From contig NW_024468911.1 in NCBI RefSeq assembly GCF_011745365.1, forward strand, positions 4,272,759 to 4,336,758: a stretch of DNA of 64,000 nucleotides, read 5' to 3'. Shown piece after piece: positions 11,314-23,522 of this stretch; positions within the stretch are counted from its first letter, which is position 1, and every line of letters begins with the position of its first letter. This DNA is from Cryphonectria parasitica EP155 (taxonomy: Eukaryota; Ascomycota; Sordariomycetes; Diaporthales; Cryphonectriaceae). Both the position numbers and the translations under genes were made by a program. Below the pieces are notes generated by a model. It was not told where the DNA came from. It did no database searches and saw only the letters and a list, made by a program, of their open reading frames with translations.

Positions 11314-13101
11314 GAGTGCAAGTGGTCGTCTGCGGAATTTGGTGAGTGAAAGTAAGCTCCCCGTCGCTTGCAGTGGTGAGGAGAGTAGTTGTTCTTTTGC
11401 AGGGCCGATTGGGTTTTGGATTGTTTTGGATGGTTGATTTCCAGCTTGTTGTTTGTTTCTGTGTCGCCTTAATGAGGAGTAACGAGCTATATACGGACGA
11501 CCTAGCCTGGAGAGTGGCTATCTTGTCCTTTGCACTCAGCTCGTTTGGAAAGGAAGGAGCTGGAAAATCAAATTGGAATAAATTCCCGAGCATCTCTATC
11601 TAACGCAAGCGCCTACGCCCTCCTTGCCTAGTAATGCATGATGATGACCCTGTGTACCTCCAACTCCACTTAAAAATCTAGATGACGATACTCAGGATGA
11701 GGGGGTCGTGAGGAGGAGGACGACGGAGGAGACCATTTTTTGGGAGATGGCAGAGGTGACAAGGTAAACAAGGTAAGCTTGCTCCGACTGGCAGAGCTGT
11801 GCGAGGAAAATCAGAGGGGGGTTGTATCAAAGAGACTTAAGATAGGATGGCTGTGATGGTTGTGAATGATGATGATGAGGCAAGGCTGTGAAATGATTTC
11901 AAGAGAAGCCGCAGAACATCCTCTTTTATACACATGAATCCAGGCGCTCGCTCATATCAACCTTGGAAACCATGCCCAAAATGCCCGGGATGCCGCCATC
12001 GCCAAGTCTTCCAACGACCCTGCTCCACCTCGAACAAGCTGACAGGCCAAAGGCTCGCGGGCTTGTTTCTCAACCTCAATCCCATAGTATGGTGCGCAGG
12101 ATTACTATGTGGTATTGGGTGGCAGTACGGTAGTTGGTGACCATCCATTACCAAGGGGGTAAGAAGCAGACATGAAAAGGGCCCAACAAGAGCTGCAGAA
12201 CTGTGGCCGAGATTCGTGGCCTCCGGGTCCGTTGGCCCACCATCTCGTGATCTTGGTTGCTGGGCAGAGGAAAGGTCCGTCTTGGGCTGAAAGGGAGAGC
12301 GTCTGAGTAAAGTGATCTGATGCTAGGTGCCATTGAGCCCTGAATAGATCACCCTGAATAGGTCTGCACCTAGTTTCACAACTAGCCAAGCCTAGACCAG
12401 TCCCTAGAGACCTGCTCACGTGCAGGGCTAACGGCTCTTGGCTGCGCTTTTGGTAGAGCAGCCTAAAACGGGAAATGTCATATCAGGCCTTGGTGACCGA
12501 TGCAAAGCATAAGAACCTTCGGTGCGACTTGTTATCACCCTATCCAACATGCAGGTCACAAAGCGGGCTACGAGACCAAGTAGGCCCAAGAAGCCAGATA
12601 TCAGATCTAACATCCAACAAGCTTATATAATCCAGGATTAAGGTTACAGGAATAGATTACTTAGATTCCTGGGAGTACGGATCACTTGGATCACTGGATT
12701 ACCATAGCGATCCAGACCAAGCAATACAGCTCTTTCAAAGTTCTGTAACTTTAATGTGAGAAGTTTCTAAATATCTTTATTAGTTAATTAAGTCATGCTA
12801 TCTTGAAAATGCTGACTTGGGTGAATTTGTATAGGAAAGATACCTCTAAAATGGACACCCTTTTGGCCGGCAACCGATTTTGGCACCCACTACGGGGGAG
12901 GAACGGAGGTAGTGGGAGACCAGAGGGGATATGAGGAGGGCTTACGGGAGCCCACTCAAAGTTCATTTCAGAGCAAATTTATAGGTCTACAGGCCTACAG
13001 GGCACCCACTTCAATCCCTTAAAGCAATTCAATCCGTACACATTTTCAGAATTAATATAGAGTTCCATTTTCAAACAGCCCACAGCAAAACAGTCTGCCA
13101 C
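11314..13101. other. Gene-poor region, possible remnant mobile DNA
   Basis: No convincing coding frame exists. From about 12.6 to 12.85 kb the sequence becomes TA/AT-rich with short imperfect repeats of GGATCACT/GGATTAC. It leads into the LTR-like element at 13102. I cannot identify retrotransposon gag or pol sequence. Confidence 0.45.
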
Positions 13102-13381
13102 TGAACCAGAACTAGGGCGCTGTCGCCCCCTCACGAAAAGAAACGACAGCCAACCTAGCAATGGGTAAGGGCTCATGCAACCCAAGCGTTCCCGGTGTAA
13201 ACAACAACAGGAAATCTAAGGGGTGAAAAACCTGCCTTGGACCTGTCCAGAGAGTTCAAAAGAAAGTCAAGAAGAGAAGTTGCTTGATTGTTGTTAAAGT
13301 GGGTGGTGTCCTTATATGCACAAGGACCCATACCCTGCTCTACTCAATGTCCCAAGGACCACCACACTGGCCACCATAACA
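13102..13381 (-). mobile_element. Solo LTR-like element, copy A (280 bp)
   Basis: Read on the minus strand it begins TGTTATGGTGGCC and ends CTAGTTCTGGTTCA, the TG...CA ends of an LTR. It is flanked by a perfect 4-bp duplication (ccac at 13098-13101 and 13382-13385 on the + strand). It carries a TATA-like CATATAAGG near position 100, as an LTR promoter would. A homologous copy in the opposite orientation lies at 55306-55622. Shared blocks include CACCACCCACTTT, GGTTTTTCACCC, CGCTTGGGTTGCA and GCGCCCTAGTTCTGGTTCA. No internal retrotransposon region or second LTR is next to it, so it looks like a solo LTR left by recombination. Confidence 0.75.
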
Positions 13382-13926
13382 CCACAGCAAAACAGCCTCA
13401 TACGGCCGCGTTAATCCAGAAGCCTGGCTGCTGTAAGTTGGCCCCCGTTTCATAGTGCCTGAATGATGGATGGGCTATAAAAGAAGCCGTGCAACGGTAC
13501 TTCAGGCCCGTTAATGCGGCCAGTTCTGGGTGCATTTTTCTTTCAGGGACTTACCCATTGGAAAACGCACCCAAAACTCGCTCACAGCTCTTAATATTGT
13601 AATATACCGTACGTAGATGAGATGTGCGTTGGTAAATAGTGGCGTCGTCCATAAGGCTGGCTGTGCAACAAGAACCAACGCCATACCAGCATGGCAAAAT
13701 TCCTCTTCTCCTCCTACCAAGAGGGATTACCGGCCGAATACTTTCTTCTAGCGCCATGGCAGGTCGAAGGGTGAGAGAAGCAGTGGACCCCAATCTCATG
13801 AAGGATTTGAGGCTCTCTAGCCGGCTGTTGCGGACTTTGGAGGAGTGAGCGACACTTTGCTAGGCAAGAGTGGGGAGAAGGCATGGCTCCTGTTCCTTCT
13901 GGGTAGTGGAGACAATCAAAGGAAGG

Positions 13927-13950
13927 AAAAAAAAAAAAAAAAAAAAAAAA
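13927..13950. repeat. A run (24 nt)
   Basis: Twenty-four consecutive A on the + strand in non-coding DNA. It could be a retrotransposed poly(A) end or a simple slippage tract; nothing adjacent looks like a processed gene copy. Confidence 0.8.
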
Positions 13951-15169
13951 GGCAAGGGGAAGGGAACATGGAACTTCTTCTTCTGCTTACGCCATGGGAC
14001 TTGGCCCAAATGTGTTTTGTGCAAACAGAGGGGAGGAGCTTTGCTAGGCGAGGCAGAAGGCACAACGGGCTGCAGGTATTCCCCACTTTCCCAAGCACAG
14101 GGCTCTATTTTTTTCTTACTCATTCCCCACAGCACAAATCACCGCCAATCCTTCTGCCAGCAAACCCTCCGCCCAGCCAACAAACAATTCCCTTGTCACT
14201 GCCTCCGAGACGGAAGACCAACGTACATACGTCAACATGTGATCTGATCAAAAATGATTCGATGATGTGGCTGATGACCACCAAGAGCGGCTGAGCAGCC
14301 CAAGCCAGTGCACACGAGGACACAGGAGCGACAGATGCTGTGACTGTGACAGGACCGTCATCCACGATTCTTGTCATTAATCATCTGGGTTCAGGAGCCA
14401 ACTTGCAATAACAACCATACATTATGCAGTGCGATCCAATCACCAGCTATGTCGAGACTGGGGCAGGGATCGGCAGGGCTTACATCGTTCCGTTTTGGGG
14501 TTACCAACAGCTTCCAGGACTTGCCCAAAATCGCCCCTCGTGCATGCTGTGCCATGGTGTATTTCAGCTGCCTGCATAGACGACTCCACTGAGGGGACCC
14601 TGCCACACATACACAACCCTTCTGATGGAGGGCTCAACAGCAGCAACAGGGCAGGACTTGGGTAGGCGGGCACCTGTAGGATCCTTCCACCCTACACCCA
14701 TTCCATCGACCTGCTTAGCCATTACAACGCTCAGCCGTGGACACAAGGGCCCCAGGAAGCGGCCGTCCCTAAGCAGAGAGACACGTCAGTTCCACAAACT
14801 GCTGATTGCCTTCGCCCTTCCTCCCCCCTCTATCACTCCAACTCATCGTCCGTTGAGGAGAGGAGCTCGTGTGTGATTCGATCAGGGCGCACCCGCTCGA
14901 GCAACCCTCCACCCAGGACAGACAGCTTGGCACCGTCTCCTTGGGACGACGGTGTGCGGCACAGCACAAGGCTCCAGCGCAAAAAGGGAGGGGCAAAGAG
15001 GCGTTCTCCAACCAGGAGCTCCCCCTTCTCCCCAAACCGTGGACCTCTCCCCGCTTGACGAGGAGAGGATGAGCTTGGTCCGTGAGCCGGTGCTGAAACT
15101 AAATGCCTGCGAGCTGAATGAGCCTCATTTCTTCTCCCTTTCCCCTCTCAGACTCTAGCAGAAAAGAGT

Positions 15170-15171
<2 letters not shown>

Positions 15172-15207
<36 letters not shown>
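15172..15207. repeat. (AG)18 dinucleotide repeat
   Basis: Eighteen AG units lie about 420 bp upstream of the Hsp70-like start codon. On the other strand this is a CT tract, a common feature of fungal promoters, but I cannot assign a function. Confidence 0.85.
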
Positions 15208-15211
<4 letters not shown>

Positions 15212-15629
15212 GAAGGGAGTGGCTCATAACTCGGCATCCCTGCCGACAAGGACCAACTGACAGTTCCGGCCCATCGTCTCGATCTTTCTCCTGGCGTCTA
15301 TTATCCTACCGCGTCTGCAGCGCCTATTAAGACGAATTGTCTTTGTTCAGGCACCCATACTTATATAGCCACCTTCATGGCCCGTCCTGAGACATCTTCT
15401 TACCTTGAGCCTCTCTACTATATTCTCAATCAAGAAATAATCATTCTTTCTCCATTTCGTTTTCGTTTTCGTTTGTTTTCCTTCTAATACCACGCTTTGC
15501 GATACCCCTTCTCGTTACAACAAAAGATACTACTCGTATCTGCTTGGATTCCCTTGATATTATAATACCCTTGATACCATCATCGCCTCTCCTAACACTA
15601 GCCAAGTGCCCATCGTCGAGGATTTGATC

Positions 15630-18596
15630 ATGGCTTCAGACCCGAGACCAGACATAATCGTCGCGGTTGACTTGGGAACAACTTTCACAGGTATGAAGGG
15701 CCTGCTTGCGTCCCTGTCGATCTATCTTTTGGACCGGAAGACCCTCGAGAGCTGACAGTAGTTATCAGGCGTCGGTTGGGCGCGTCCACAGGCAAAAAAC
15801 GCCCTACAAAGCCCTGTGCAGGTCATATACAACTGGCCGGGCTGTTCGACAAGAAACGAGCAGAAGGTACACACATGTCTCGTCTACGGCAAGGATGAGA
15901 AGCTCTCCACGTGGGGTTTCCTCTGCGAGGATGACGACGAGCCCGAGGCCAAGCGCCGCGAGTTCTTCAAGATCTTCCTCGACAAGATGAACCTCCTCGA
16001 GGCACAGATCAAAGGCCTTCAGGGTGCCCCCGAGTCGATAGAACAGGCACAGCAGTTTGTGACCGACTACCTGCACCAGGTCTACGTCCACGTCAAGTCA
16101 ACCATAGAACACCAGACGGGCGTCGGGCCCTTTACAGGGTGGAATGACCTCGCCGTCGAGTTTGTCTTCAGCGTGCCCACCACATGGCGGAATTTCGAGG
16201 TCATCAACACGTACAAGGCGGCCATCAACCAGGCAGGATTCGGCACTGAGGGCCCAAAACACACCTCCACCGTCGAGCTGACCGAGTCGGAGGCTGCAGC
16301 AGTGGCAACCATCAAGTCTACTGCCATTCGCTTCCAAAAGGACGACATCTTCCTCACCGTCGACGCCGGTGGCGGCACTACGGACTTCGCCCTCATGCAG
16401 GTCATGGATGCCCGCGAACCTTTCCCGACTCTGAAGCAGTTGACACAGGTCGACGGCGTGGGGATCGGATCGACACTGATAGACCGAGCATTCCTCGAGC
16501 TTGTCGAGGACAGGATCTTTCCCTATTCAGACCTGGCAGAACAGCTTCCCCCAGACTGCATCGAGAAGTTGGTGCGCAGTGAGAAGTTCAAAACGACCAA
16601 GCACAAGTTCGGAGAGAAGGTGTACAATGCGCCGACCTATAGGCTCCCGATGGAGGGTATGGGCTTCAAGTTCAATCATGAGGGCGCAGGGATCGAATCA
16701 GGAAGATTCTTGGTTACCAAGTAAGAGAAGAGCATCACGAAGCAGACCTTGAAGCGATTTGTCCCAAGTATGCTAACGTAACCCAATAGGGAGGAGATGC
16801 AGTCTCTATTCGACCCACATATCAATAGCATGTTGAAGAAGATACGAGAACAGCTCGATTTTGTTCAGCTGAAAGCCTTCGGCAGCCCACAAGTTGTAAG
16901 TAAATCCCAGATCAACTTCCTCCTGAGATCTTGTTTCCTTTTTTTCTTCTTTTTTTCTTCTTTTTTTTTCTTTGCTGACACTGCACTCTGACAAAGAAAT
17001 ACCTGATTCTCTCCGGCGGTCTGGGCAGCTCTGCATACGTGCGCGAACGGCTGCAGGAGGATCTCAAGGAGAACGTTCACCCTAATGCGCAACAGATTCA
17101 GATCATCTCTGCCGCTGACCCGCAGCTTGTGGTAGTGAAGGGTCTTCTTCTGGACCGCCTCCAGAGGCTCGACACCGGCTCCAAGCCTGTGCTTGTCACG
17201 CGAAAAGCCAGAGCCAGCTACGGGCTCATGTGCAAGATGAAGTACAACCCCGAGATCCACTTCCGAGAGGAGCTGAAGACAGATCCTCTGGACGGACAGA
17301 CGTATGCCATGAGCCAGATTGACTGGTTGATAAAGAAGGTTGGTTGCAACGCACGACCTGGTAAAGGGATGCTCACAAGCTGACAGAGAGGACCTCAAGG
17401 GCGACGACATCGACCCCAGCGTGCCTATAATATCCAAGTTCAGCCAGAAGATAGAGAAAGGAAGCTCGGTGCGGCATTGGGACTCCATCGTCGTGATATC
17501 ACACAATGAGCCCGATTTCCTACCCGTTAGTATGAAGGATGGTAAGTCGAGCACAATCCTCTCTCGCTAGCCAGCCACGGAGAGAATGAAGAAATGTAAA
17601 AGGGTCTGTGAGCTAACAAGAAGAATTTTCCCATGACAGCCGGAGCAAAGCAGCTCTGCACGGTCCGCAGTGACCTCTCCGGTGTGGCCGACAGCGAGCT
17701 CGACCCGCAGAGGCACTCACGTGGCATGTTTTCCCGGAGCAAGAAGTGGTTCAACTGCGACTACGAGGTGCGAGCCACTGTTGGGCCGGCAGATCTCACC
17801 TTTGAGCTGTGGCACAAGGGACAGAAACTCTCCGCGGACCATTCCCCCATCAAGGTCACCTGGGACGAGGATGGCGCGGCCAGCGGGCCCCAGGAGAAGC
17901 TGCAGGTCACCTCGGGGGCGAGCAGCCCAGTGATCAGCAGCGCGGCCGTGTCTGTGTCTGGTGTAAGCACCGCGGGCCATAGTGAACACAGGTACGTTGT
18001 CCAACGCCATGTCGCAGCCCCTTTCTCTCTGAATATTGCTACATGGTCCTGACCAGCCCTTCGCGCCCAGTGCGGTATCTCCCGCGTCTTCCCTGGAGGA
18101 AGAAGCAGCAGTCGCCGCCGCCTTCAAGAAGGCCACCAGACAGAGGGTAAATTCCGAGCCACCCCCAGTCGTGACGGTACGACCTCCGTCGGCGGGATCA
18201 GACAAGCCCAAGACACCCGGCGACGCGAGACCAGCGGAGGCCAGGCCCGCAACCAAGAGGATGACGTCCATCCCACCAGCTTTGGTGATCGAGCCACCGT
18301 CTCCAATCGACGATGTAGACGCACCCGAGAGGCCCAGGTTGGATCGCTCAAGGCGTGTCATGTCGGTGCCGCCTGGCATGATGGGCGCCAGGTCAGTATC
18401 TGGACCGCTCTCGGCGTCTCTGGTTCACAGGGGCAAGACGCCGCTGCGGATCCCTCCGCGCCTGTCCGGGGACCGAGACCGCAACATTGACCGCGATCGG
18501 TGGTCTGAAGTACCGGCGCATTGGCGGCATGCCGTCGACCCTCTCCGGTGCCATAGTGTTGACCACCTACCCCCGCCAGCCTGGCAGACAAAGTGA
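15630..18596 (+). CDS. Hsp70-like (HSPA12-type) actin-fold ATPase
   Basis: Seven exons join in phase: 15630-15690, 15769-16720, 16790-16895, 16997-17338, 17391-17541, 17640-17991 and 18071-18596, giving 829 aa. The ATPase signatures are present: phosphate-1 AVDLGTTFTG at the N terminus (split by intron 1), FVFSVPTTW, phosphate-2 TVDAGGGTTDFA, and the adenosine motif LILSGGLGSSAYVRE. The order and the long spacings match the HSPA12-like Hsp70 relatives found in many copies in filamentous fungi, not canonical Ssa-type Hsp70. There is no EEVD end. The last 230 residues are Pro/Ser/Arg-rich and disordered (PPSPIDDVDAPERP, repeated RDRNIDRDRW-like stretches). Introns 1, 2 and 5 have GCTGAC/GCTAAC branch sites. 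The 52-nt intron 4 has a weak donor (GTTGGT) and its 3' end could shift by a few bases. The client and role of this class are unknown. Confidence 0.85.
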
Positions 18597-19867
18597 AGGG
18601 GAAGGTAAGGGCGACAAGATGAGTACAGCAGAGGAGAGCAGATTTGTAGGGTTGTAGTCTGACCAGACATTGGAATTTTCGATCCTACAGTGTTGGCTGA
18701 GATGATACGGCGAAAGAGAAAAAAAACTTTATAGGGAGGGAAAGAAAGAACGGTTGATTAAAGGCGCACCGTATACATATTTTTTTTAATGTATCTGGCG
18801 AATACTTGAGATATTACCCCCTGACAAGGAGGTTTAAGGGAAAACACCACCATCTGGGAAGCAGGGTTGGTTTATCACTTAGTAAGCCCAACAAATTGGG
18901 CAATTCTGCAAAAAAAAATAAAAAAATAAAAAAAATAAGTACAATCACTCAATTCCAGAAACACATGCATATTCGCTCCTAAGAAACATCTTGGGTGCGT
19001 TCCAGACGGGCCCTCCTCATTGAACACGCGCGGCTCACCATCGGTCCGAACTTGGTGTTCCCACCCCTCGTGTTTCATCTTCGGATGGCAGGCTTGGAGA
19101 TGAAGAGTGGATCAGACGGTGATCTAACGGGGAAGTGCTTGTAAAATGGGTTGCTATTCACTTGTGAGCTGCTGTAGCCTAGTTGTGAAGAAAATGGGTT
19201 ATATGGCGGTCTGATCTAATCGCTAGTGGTGCACTTTGGTGGGTGGCTTGCAACTGGGTCGCGCTGCCACACCCCGACGGGGAAGCTTTGGGGTGCAATT
19301 GATTAAGTGAGCAGTCCATCTCTTGTCATATACTTCTTTTCCTTCCCTCCTTTTCCCCCCCTAATTTGGGGGCAGTGCGAGGTTATTTATGGCGACGCGT
19401 CCTAACCACTTACTCAAGCAAGTAGAGCCTCTGGGCGAGAGGGGACCCTGGCGTGTAGGTTGAAAAAGTATTGAACGATGGGAATGTGTGTCGAAAAGGC
19501 GAGGCGCTGTTTTCAACACGTTTGTACTGACTAGGACATGGAGCAAGAAGAGGAATTAATTGGGGGGCATAAAATACAAAGTGGGAATGTGATTATGAAT
19601 CACTCCTGGGTTTTGATGTTACTTAACATCAAAGTAACCATGCTGGGAACAGGAATTCCAATAAATGACACAACTCTGCGACTTATTCCCCCCAAAAGGG
19701 AGGATCCATAGTGTTTATAATGCCTTTGTATTAACCTAAACGATTATACTCTTTTGAGCCAGAATGACAGAGCCACGGACCACTCTCCCCTCTCCAACCC
19801 TGCATACCCGGTACGCCGCTCTTCCTACTTCCTCATGCTCACCCTGACCAGCACTGCCGACCACCAT
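18597..19867. other. Intergenic region
   Basis: It lies between the 3' ends of the convergent Hsp70-like and small secreted-protein genes. AT-rich runs at 18720-18960 are probably 3' UTR material. I see no gene, tRNA or clear repeat. Confidence 0.5.
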
Positions 19868-20408
19868 TTATTCCTTGGATGCGATGGTGACACCTAAATG
19901 ACTGTCAGTCGAGTTCAAAAATCACATAGTACTGCGAAGGGAAATGAAAATTGTACGCACCTCCCTGCTGAACAATAGTAGTAATCTGCGGGACCACAGA
20001 GGCATCAATCAGGGTGCTCAGGTCAAAAGAACCAACATTTCCAATGAGCCCGAGCTGAAGCAGCTCCAGGTTCAGGGTGGACAGGTCGAAGGTGTTGAAG
20101 ACGCCCAGCTGGCCCAGCTGGAGGAGGACCTGGAGCTGCTGCAGCTGCAGGACGGCGTTGAGGTTAAAGACGCCCGAGGTGAAGACGTTGGCAAAGGCGG
20201 CGGCGTTGAGGTTGTTGTTGACGGCGAGCTGCTGCAGGAGCGCCAGGTCGACCGAGTTGATCACGTTGAGGTAGCCCACGTCAAGGGAGTTGAAGGCCAG
20301 GTTGTTGAGGCCGGAGGCGTCGAAGGTGCCTCTCTTTGTGGCCGGGGCGGCGGTGACGGTGGAGGCCGCAGCAGCAAGGGTGCTAGCGAGGATGGTGGAG
20401 AACTTCAT
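19868..20408 (-). CDS. Small secreted Leu/Asn-rich protein, 157 aa
   Basis: Starts with a clear signal peptide (MKFSTILASTLAAAASTVTA) followed by a KR site. The mature part is almost all Leu, Asn, Val, Gln and Phe, with repeated units such as LLQQLAVNNNLN, LQLQQLQVLLQLGQLG and FDLSTL, and it has no Cys. I do not know the family; it resembles small hydrophobic cell-wall or secreted proteins of filamentous ascomycetes. The likely structure is exon 20408-19961 plus exon 19893-19868. The intron (19894-19960) has donor GTGCGT, a CTGAC branch and acceptor TTTAG, and gives the end QQGGVTIASKE. Without splicing, the frame ends at 19905 with a different 20-residue tail. Confidence 0.7.
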
Positions 20409-22513
20409 TTTGTTGTGTGGAAAGTGTATAAAAAAAATAAGAAGAAGGTTAGGTAGGAAGGGAAGGGATTAGGTGATTATAGAGCACAGCTCGAGTCTTC
20501 GTGTTAAAAAAAGGGTTGGGTATCGAAAAAGGAGCGGAAGTAAACAATGAGCACAGCTATGGGACAGAATAAGTGATGTCAGTTACCAAGTTGTCTAAAG
20601 CAAAGGGATGGTGATAAAGGAGTAAGTTACTTGCTTACCTCAAGAGAGAACGAATGTAAACGAAGACTGGAGACCGGATAGTTGAAGTTGAGGTGGGGTG
20701 AAAGAAGAAAACAGTTCGGAAATCCGACGACAGAAGACGAGATGCTATATATCAGAAGAGACGGCCATGATGAGCATCAGACCTTGGGACGGATGAGCGA
20801 CGAACCGTCTGCCAAGCCATATGAAATGCGAAGGCATATTCGGATGCTGGGTGAAGGAGATTCCCGTGGTGTGTCAGGCAGGTGGCATGGGTCAATGGGA
20901 TGGATCCCTGGACAAGGGCTCGGTGAACGACAAGGAGGGGGGGAGGGGGGAGGAGACGGTACGTGCTATACTTCAGAGGAGAATGTACTATGGTAGAGGG
21001 AAAAGAGACTACACACCAGCTTTGCTGTCATACCCTCAGCCGAGTATACAACATAAGATCAGCCTACTGCTTCATGGAACGGAAGAGTCTGTGGCCGGCT
21101 GGTATGGATTCTCGGGAAAAGTGGGGGACGGAACCATCAGGGGTTCGGGATAACCTTAATGCTCGATAAACTCACCTTATTCTCCTTCGAGGCTATGGTA
21201 TGGGCAGCCTGAATCGCTGTCGTGGTCGCCGTAAGGCGTGATAAATGATGCAGCATGTAGAAGAGCAGATAATTACTGACTCTTTACTTAGTACTTGAGG
21301 CAATATGATACGGATGTATTATCCCAAAAAGCTTGAAGAGACCAGACATGAAATCATCCTACAGGTAGACACTTCTTTAGGTAAAATATACTATGCAGGT
21401 TGTTTTCACAATGGTGCGCTTTCTCAGTTCCGACCAAGGCCGCTTGGCGCCATGCAAGATACGGGAGAGACGACCGGCACTTGCGTGGTCGAAAGAGTGA
21501 GGTCGATGATGTACGGCTCGCCGACCAGATCGTTGTTTCAAATTGTGAAAAAAGCGTTGTCATGGCGGGACCAGAAAAAAAAAAAAAAAAGGTGGTGTGG
21601 AGGAGACGTAGAGTTCCGAGAGGGAGGACTTGTCAGGTCGGCTGGGCGTGAATATGGTACTCGCTGTCGCAGTGACCAAAGACGGCAGATAGTGGATCTA
21701 TAGGGCAGACATGAGTTCCACCTCGCACCCCCATGGGGCCAAGGCTGAGCCTGACAGGTCTGAATCGGTTTCCTTCATTGGTGCGGAGTGATTTAAGGTA
21801 TTGGAGGTGGGCACAACGGGGCAGGGGGGTCTCAACACGGCCCATGCCGACGTTAATTCCTGAGGTTCGGTTGACTGGTTAGGGGCCAAGATCCTCATCT
21901 CAAACCGTCGCAGCCAGCAGACTAGACGCAAATCATCACTTAAGGCATAAACTCATGGTCCGGCAGCTGTACCTCCTTCCTCGCTCTGGCCACCGTTGTC
22001 TGAAAACTTGCATTAATGAACCAACCAGCACAATTGGGAATTGCTGGTCAGAAACTTTTGGTACTCGCGAGATTGTGGTCAGGGCATTGTGTGGTTGCAT
22101 CGGCTGATCAAGATACAGTGAAATGCATTCATGGCCAAAGACATTCAACCTTGGAGGCCTTCGAATGTTGACTTCACGTGTGGTCTGATTGAAGGTTACT
22201 ATTTTTCTCCAATCGAGAATACTACTGTCATTCTTTGCGAGACTTCAGGAAGCCGCTAGCTATCATCAGCCCCTCAAATAAAAAGAAGGAGAAAAGATCG
22301 AGGCTGGAGACACTGAATCGGAAATGAAGATCGAACAAGATATCCTAGTATTTATCATCAAGATGCAGAAGCTGGGGTCCAGCACCAAACTTCCATAACT
22401 AGCATCATTCCACTCTCTTTGTAATCCCTCTACACAGAATTCTCGACCTAGCACAACCTTGCTTCTGATTTCAATCGGTAGTACTGTTAGTCTAGTTGCT
22501 CTAGTCACTCCGA
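20409..22513. other. 2.1-kb intergenic region
   Basis: This is the promoter side of the 157-aa secreted-protein gene and the 3' side of the next secreted-protein gene. It includes an A run at 21574-21590 and a G-rich tract near 20936-20950. No supported gene. Confidence 0.5.
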
Positions 22514-23522
22514 TTCTATTTCCAATTCAGTCAATGTTGGTGCCTTGATGCAATTCTCCAGCACAAGGTAGATAGGAAGGACAAGACAGACTCACATCCA
22601 CTGGGAACAGCAGTGTTGGCACCATTGCACAATGGTAAATTTTGAACTCCGGTGTTGAGGGTCGCGTTGCATGATCGTCCCTTGATGCGGGTTCTGCGGA
22701 TTTTGCTACGCCGTGCGGTGGCATCCTCCATGGCGGCTTTCGTTGTCCCAACTTCGCGCTTGACACCAGCTGAGAAACATTGGTGTAAGTTATAAAGATC
22801 GATGCTGGCCTTTGACGATATCATGTGCTTACCCAGATTAAAGACATTTCCATTGCCATTGAATAGGAGATTGGACTCGACGAGACTCTGAACGCCGTCT
22901 CCGTTGAGAAAGCCGAGAGACTCGAGCTGAGCTAGCTGTGCGAGCTCAAGGAATATGTTCGCCTCGTCATCAATACCGAGACCGAGGAGGGCGTTCAAAT
23001 CGACAGTCTGGCCCAGGCAGAAGCCGTCCATAAGCACCACAATGCCCTCGGCGATAGATAGGGGATCTTGCAGGTTGATGGCCCCACGAATATCAGAAAC
23101 TGAATCGACCATAGCAAGGTTGACATCTGCGGCGCTATGATGGGAAGGATACTTGTTAGTGATATCAACTAGGCTTTACTGTGTGCATTACACCACACAA
23201 GTCTTACTCACTTGACGTTGTTCAGGGCGTCAACGCTGATGCAAGCCGCGCCGTTCTCTTGGCCGGTCAAAGCACCCGCATTCACGTTAGTATTGCTACC
23301 AAAATTATTGGAAGAAGCCAGTGTCGTGTTTGTGATGGCAGTACTGCTGTTGTTGGTCGCCAAAGCCGTCAAATTTGAATTGTTGTTATAATTGTTCACT
23401 GCAGTCGAATTGCTCTGCGCGCTGGTTGCGCCCGTCCCCTTGCCTCCATTTGTCTTGTCACCGCTGCCTTTCTTGGCCAGTGCCATACCGGCACACACGA
23501 GAATGAGTGTTGACAGCTTCAT
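22514..23522 (-). CDS. Secreted Asn/Ser/Thr-rich protein, about 262 aa
   Basis: Exons 23522-23212, 23134-22833 and 22769-22596 join in phase across introns with GTGAGT/CATAG and GTAAGC/CTCAG ends. A signal peptide (MKLSTLILVCAGMALA) is followed by a Lys/Gly segment, then an Asn/Ser/Thr-rich region with many N-glycosylation sequons, then a Leu/Asp-rich part (DLNALLGLGIDDEANIF, LELAQLAQLESLGFLNG), a basic patch (RRSKIRRTRIKGRS) and four Cys in the mature chain. A further intron (22516-22595; donor GTGAGT, acceptor AATAG) would create a TAA across the junction after ...NTAVPSG. If it is not spliced, the protein runs to a stop at 22531. I do not know the family. It shares the leader type and Leu/Asn/Gln-rich style of the 157-aa protein 2.1 kb away, so the two may be distant relatives. 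Confidence 0.7.

Larger units (their letters stand above)
13382..15629. other. Non-coding region upstream of the Hsp70-like gene
   Basis: It contains a 24-nt A run (13927-13950), an (AG)18 repeat (15172-15207), and a CT/T-rich 5' flank with repeated TTTTCG just before the Hsp70-like start. Open frames here are short and antisense to one another. I see no gene. Confidence 0.5.
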
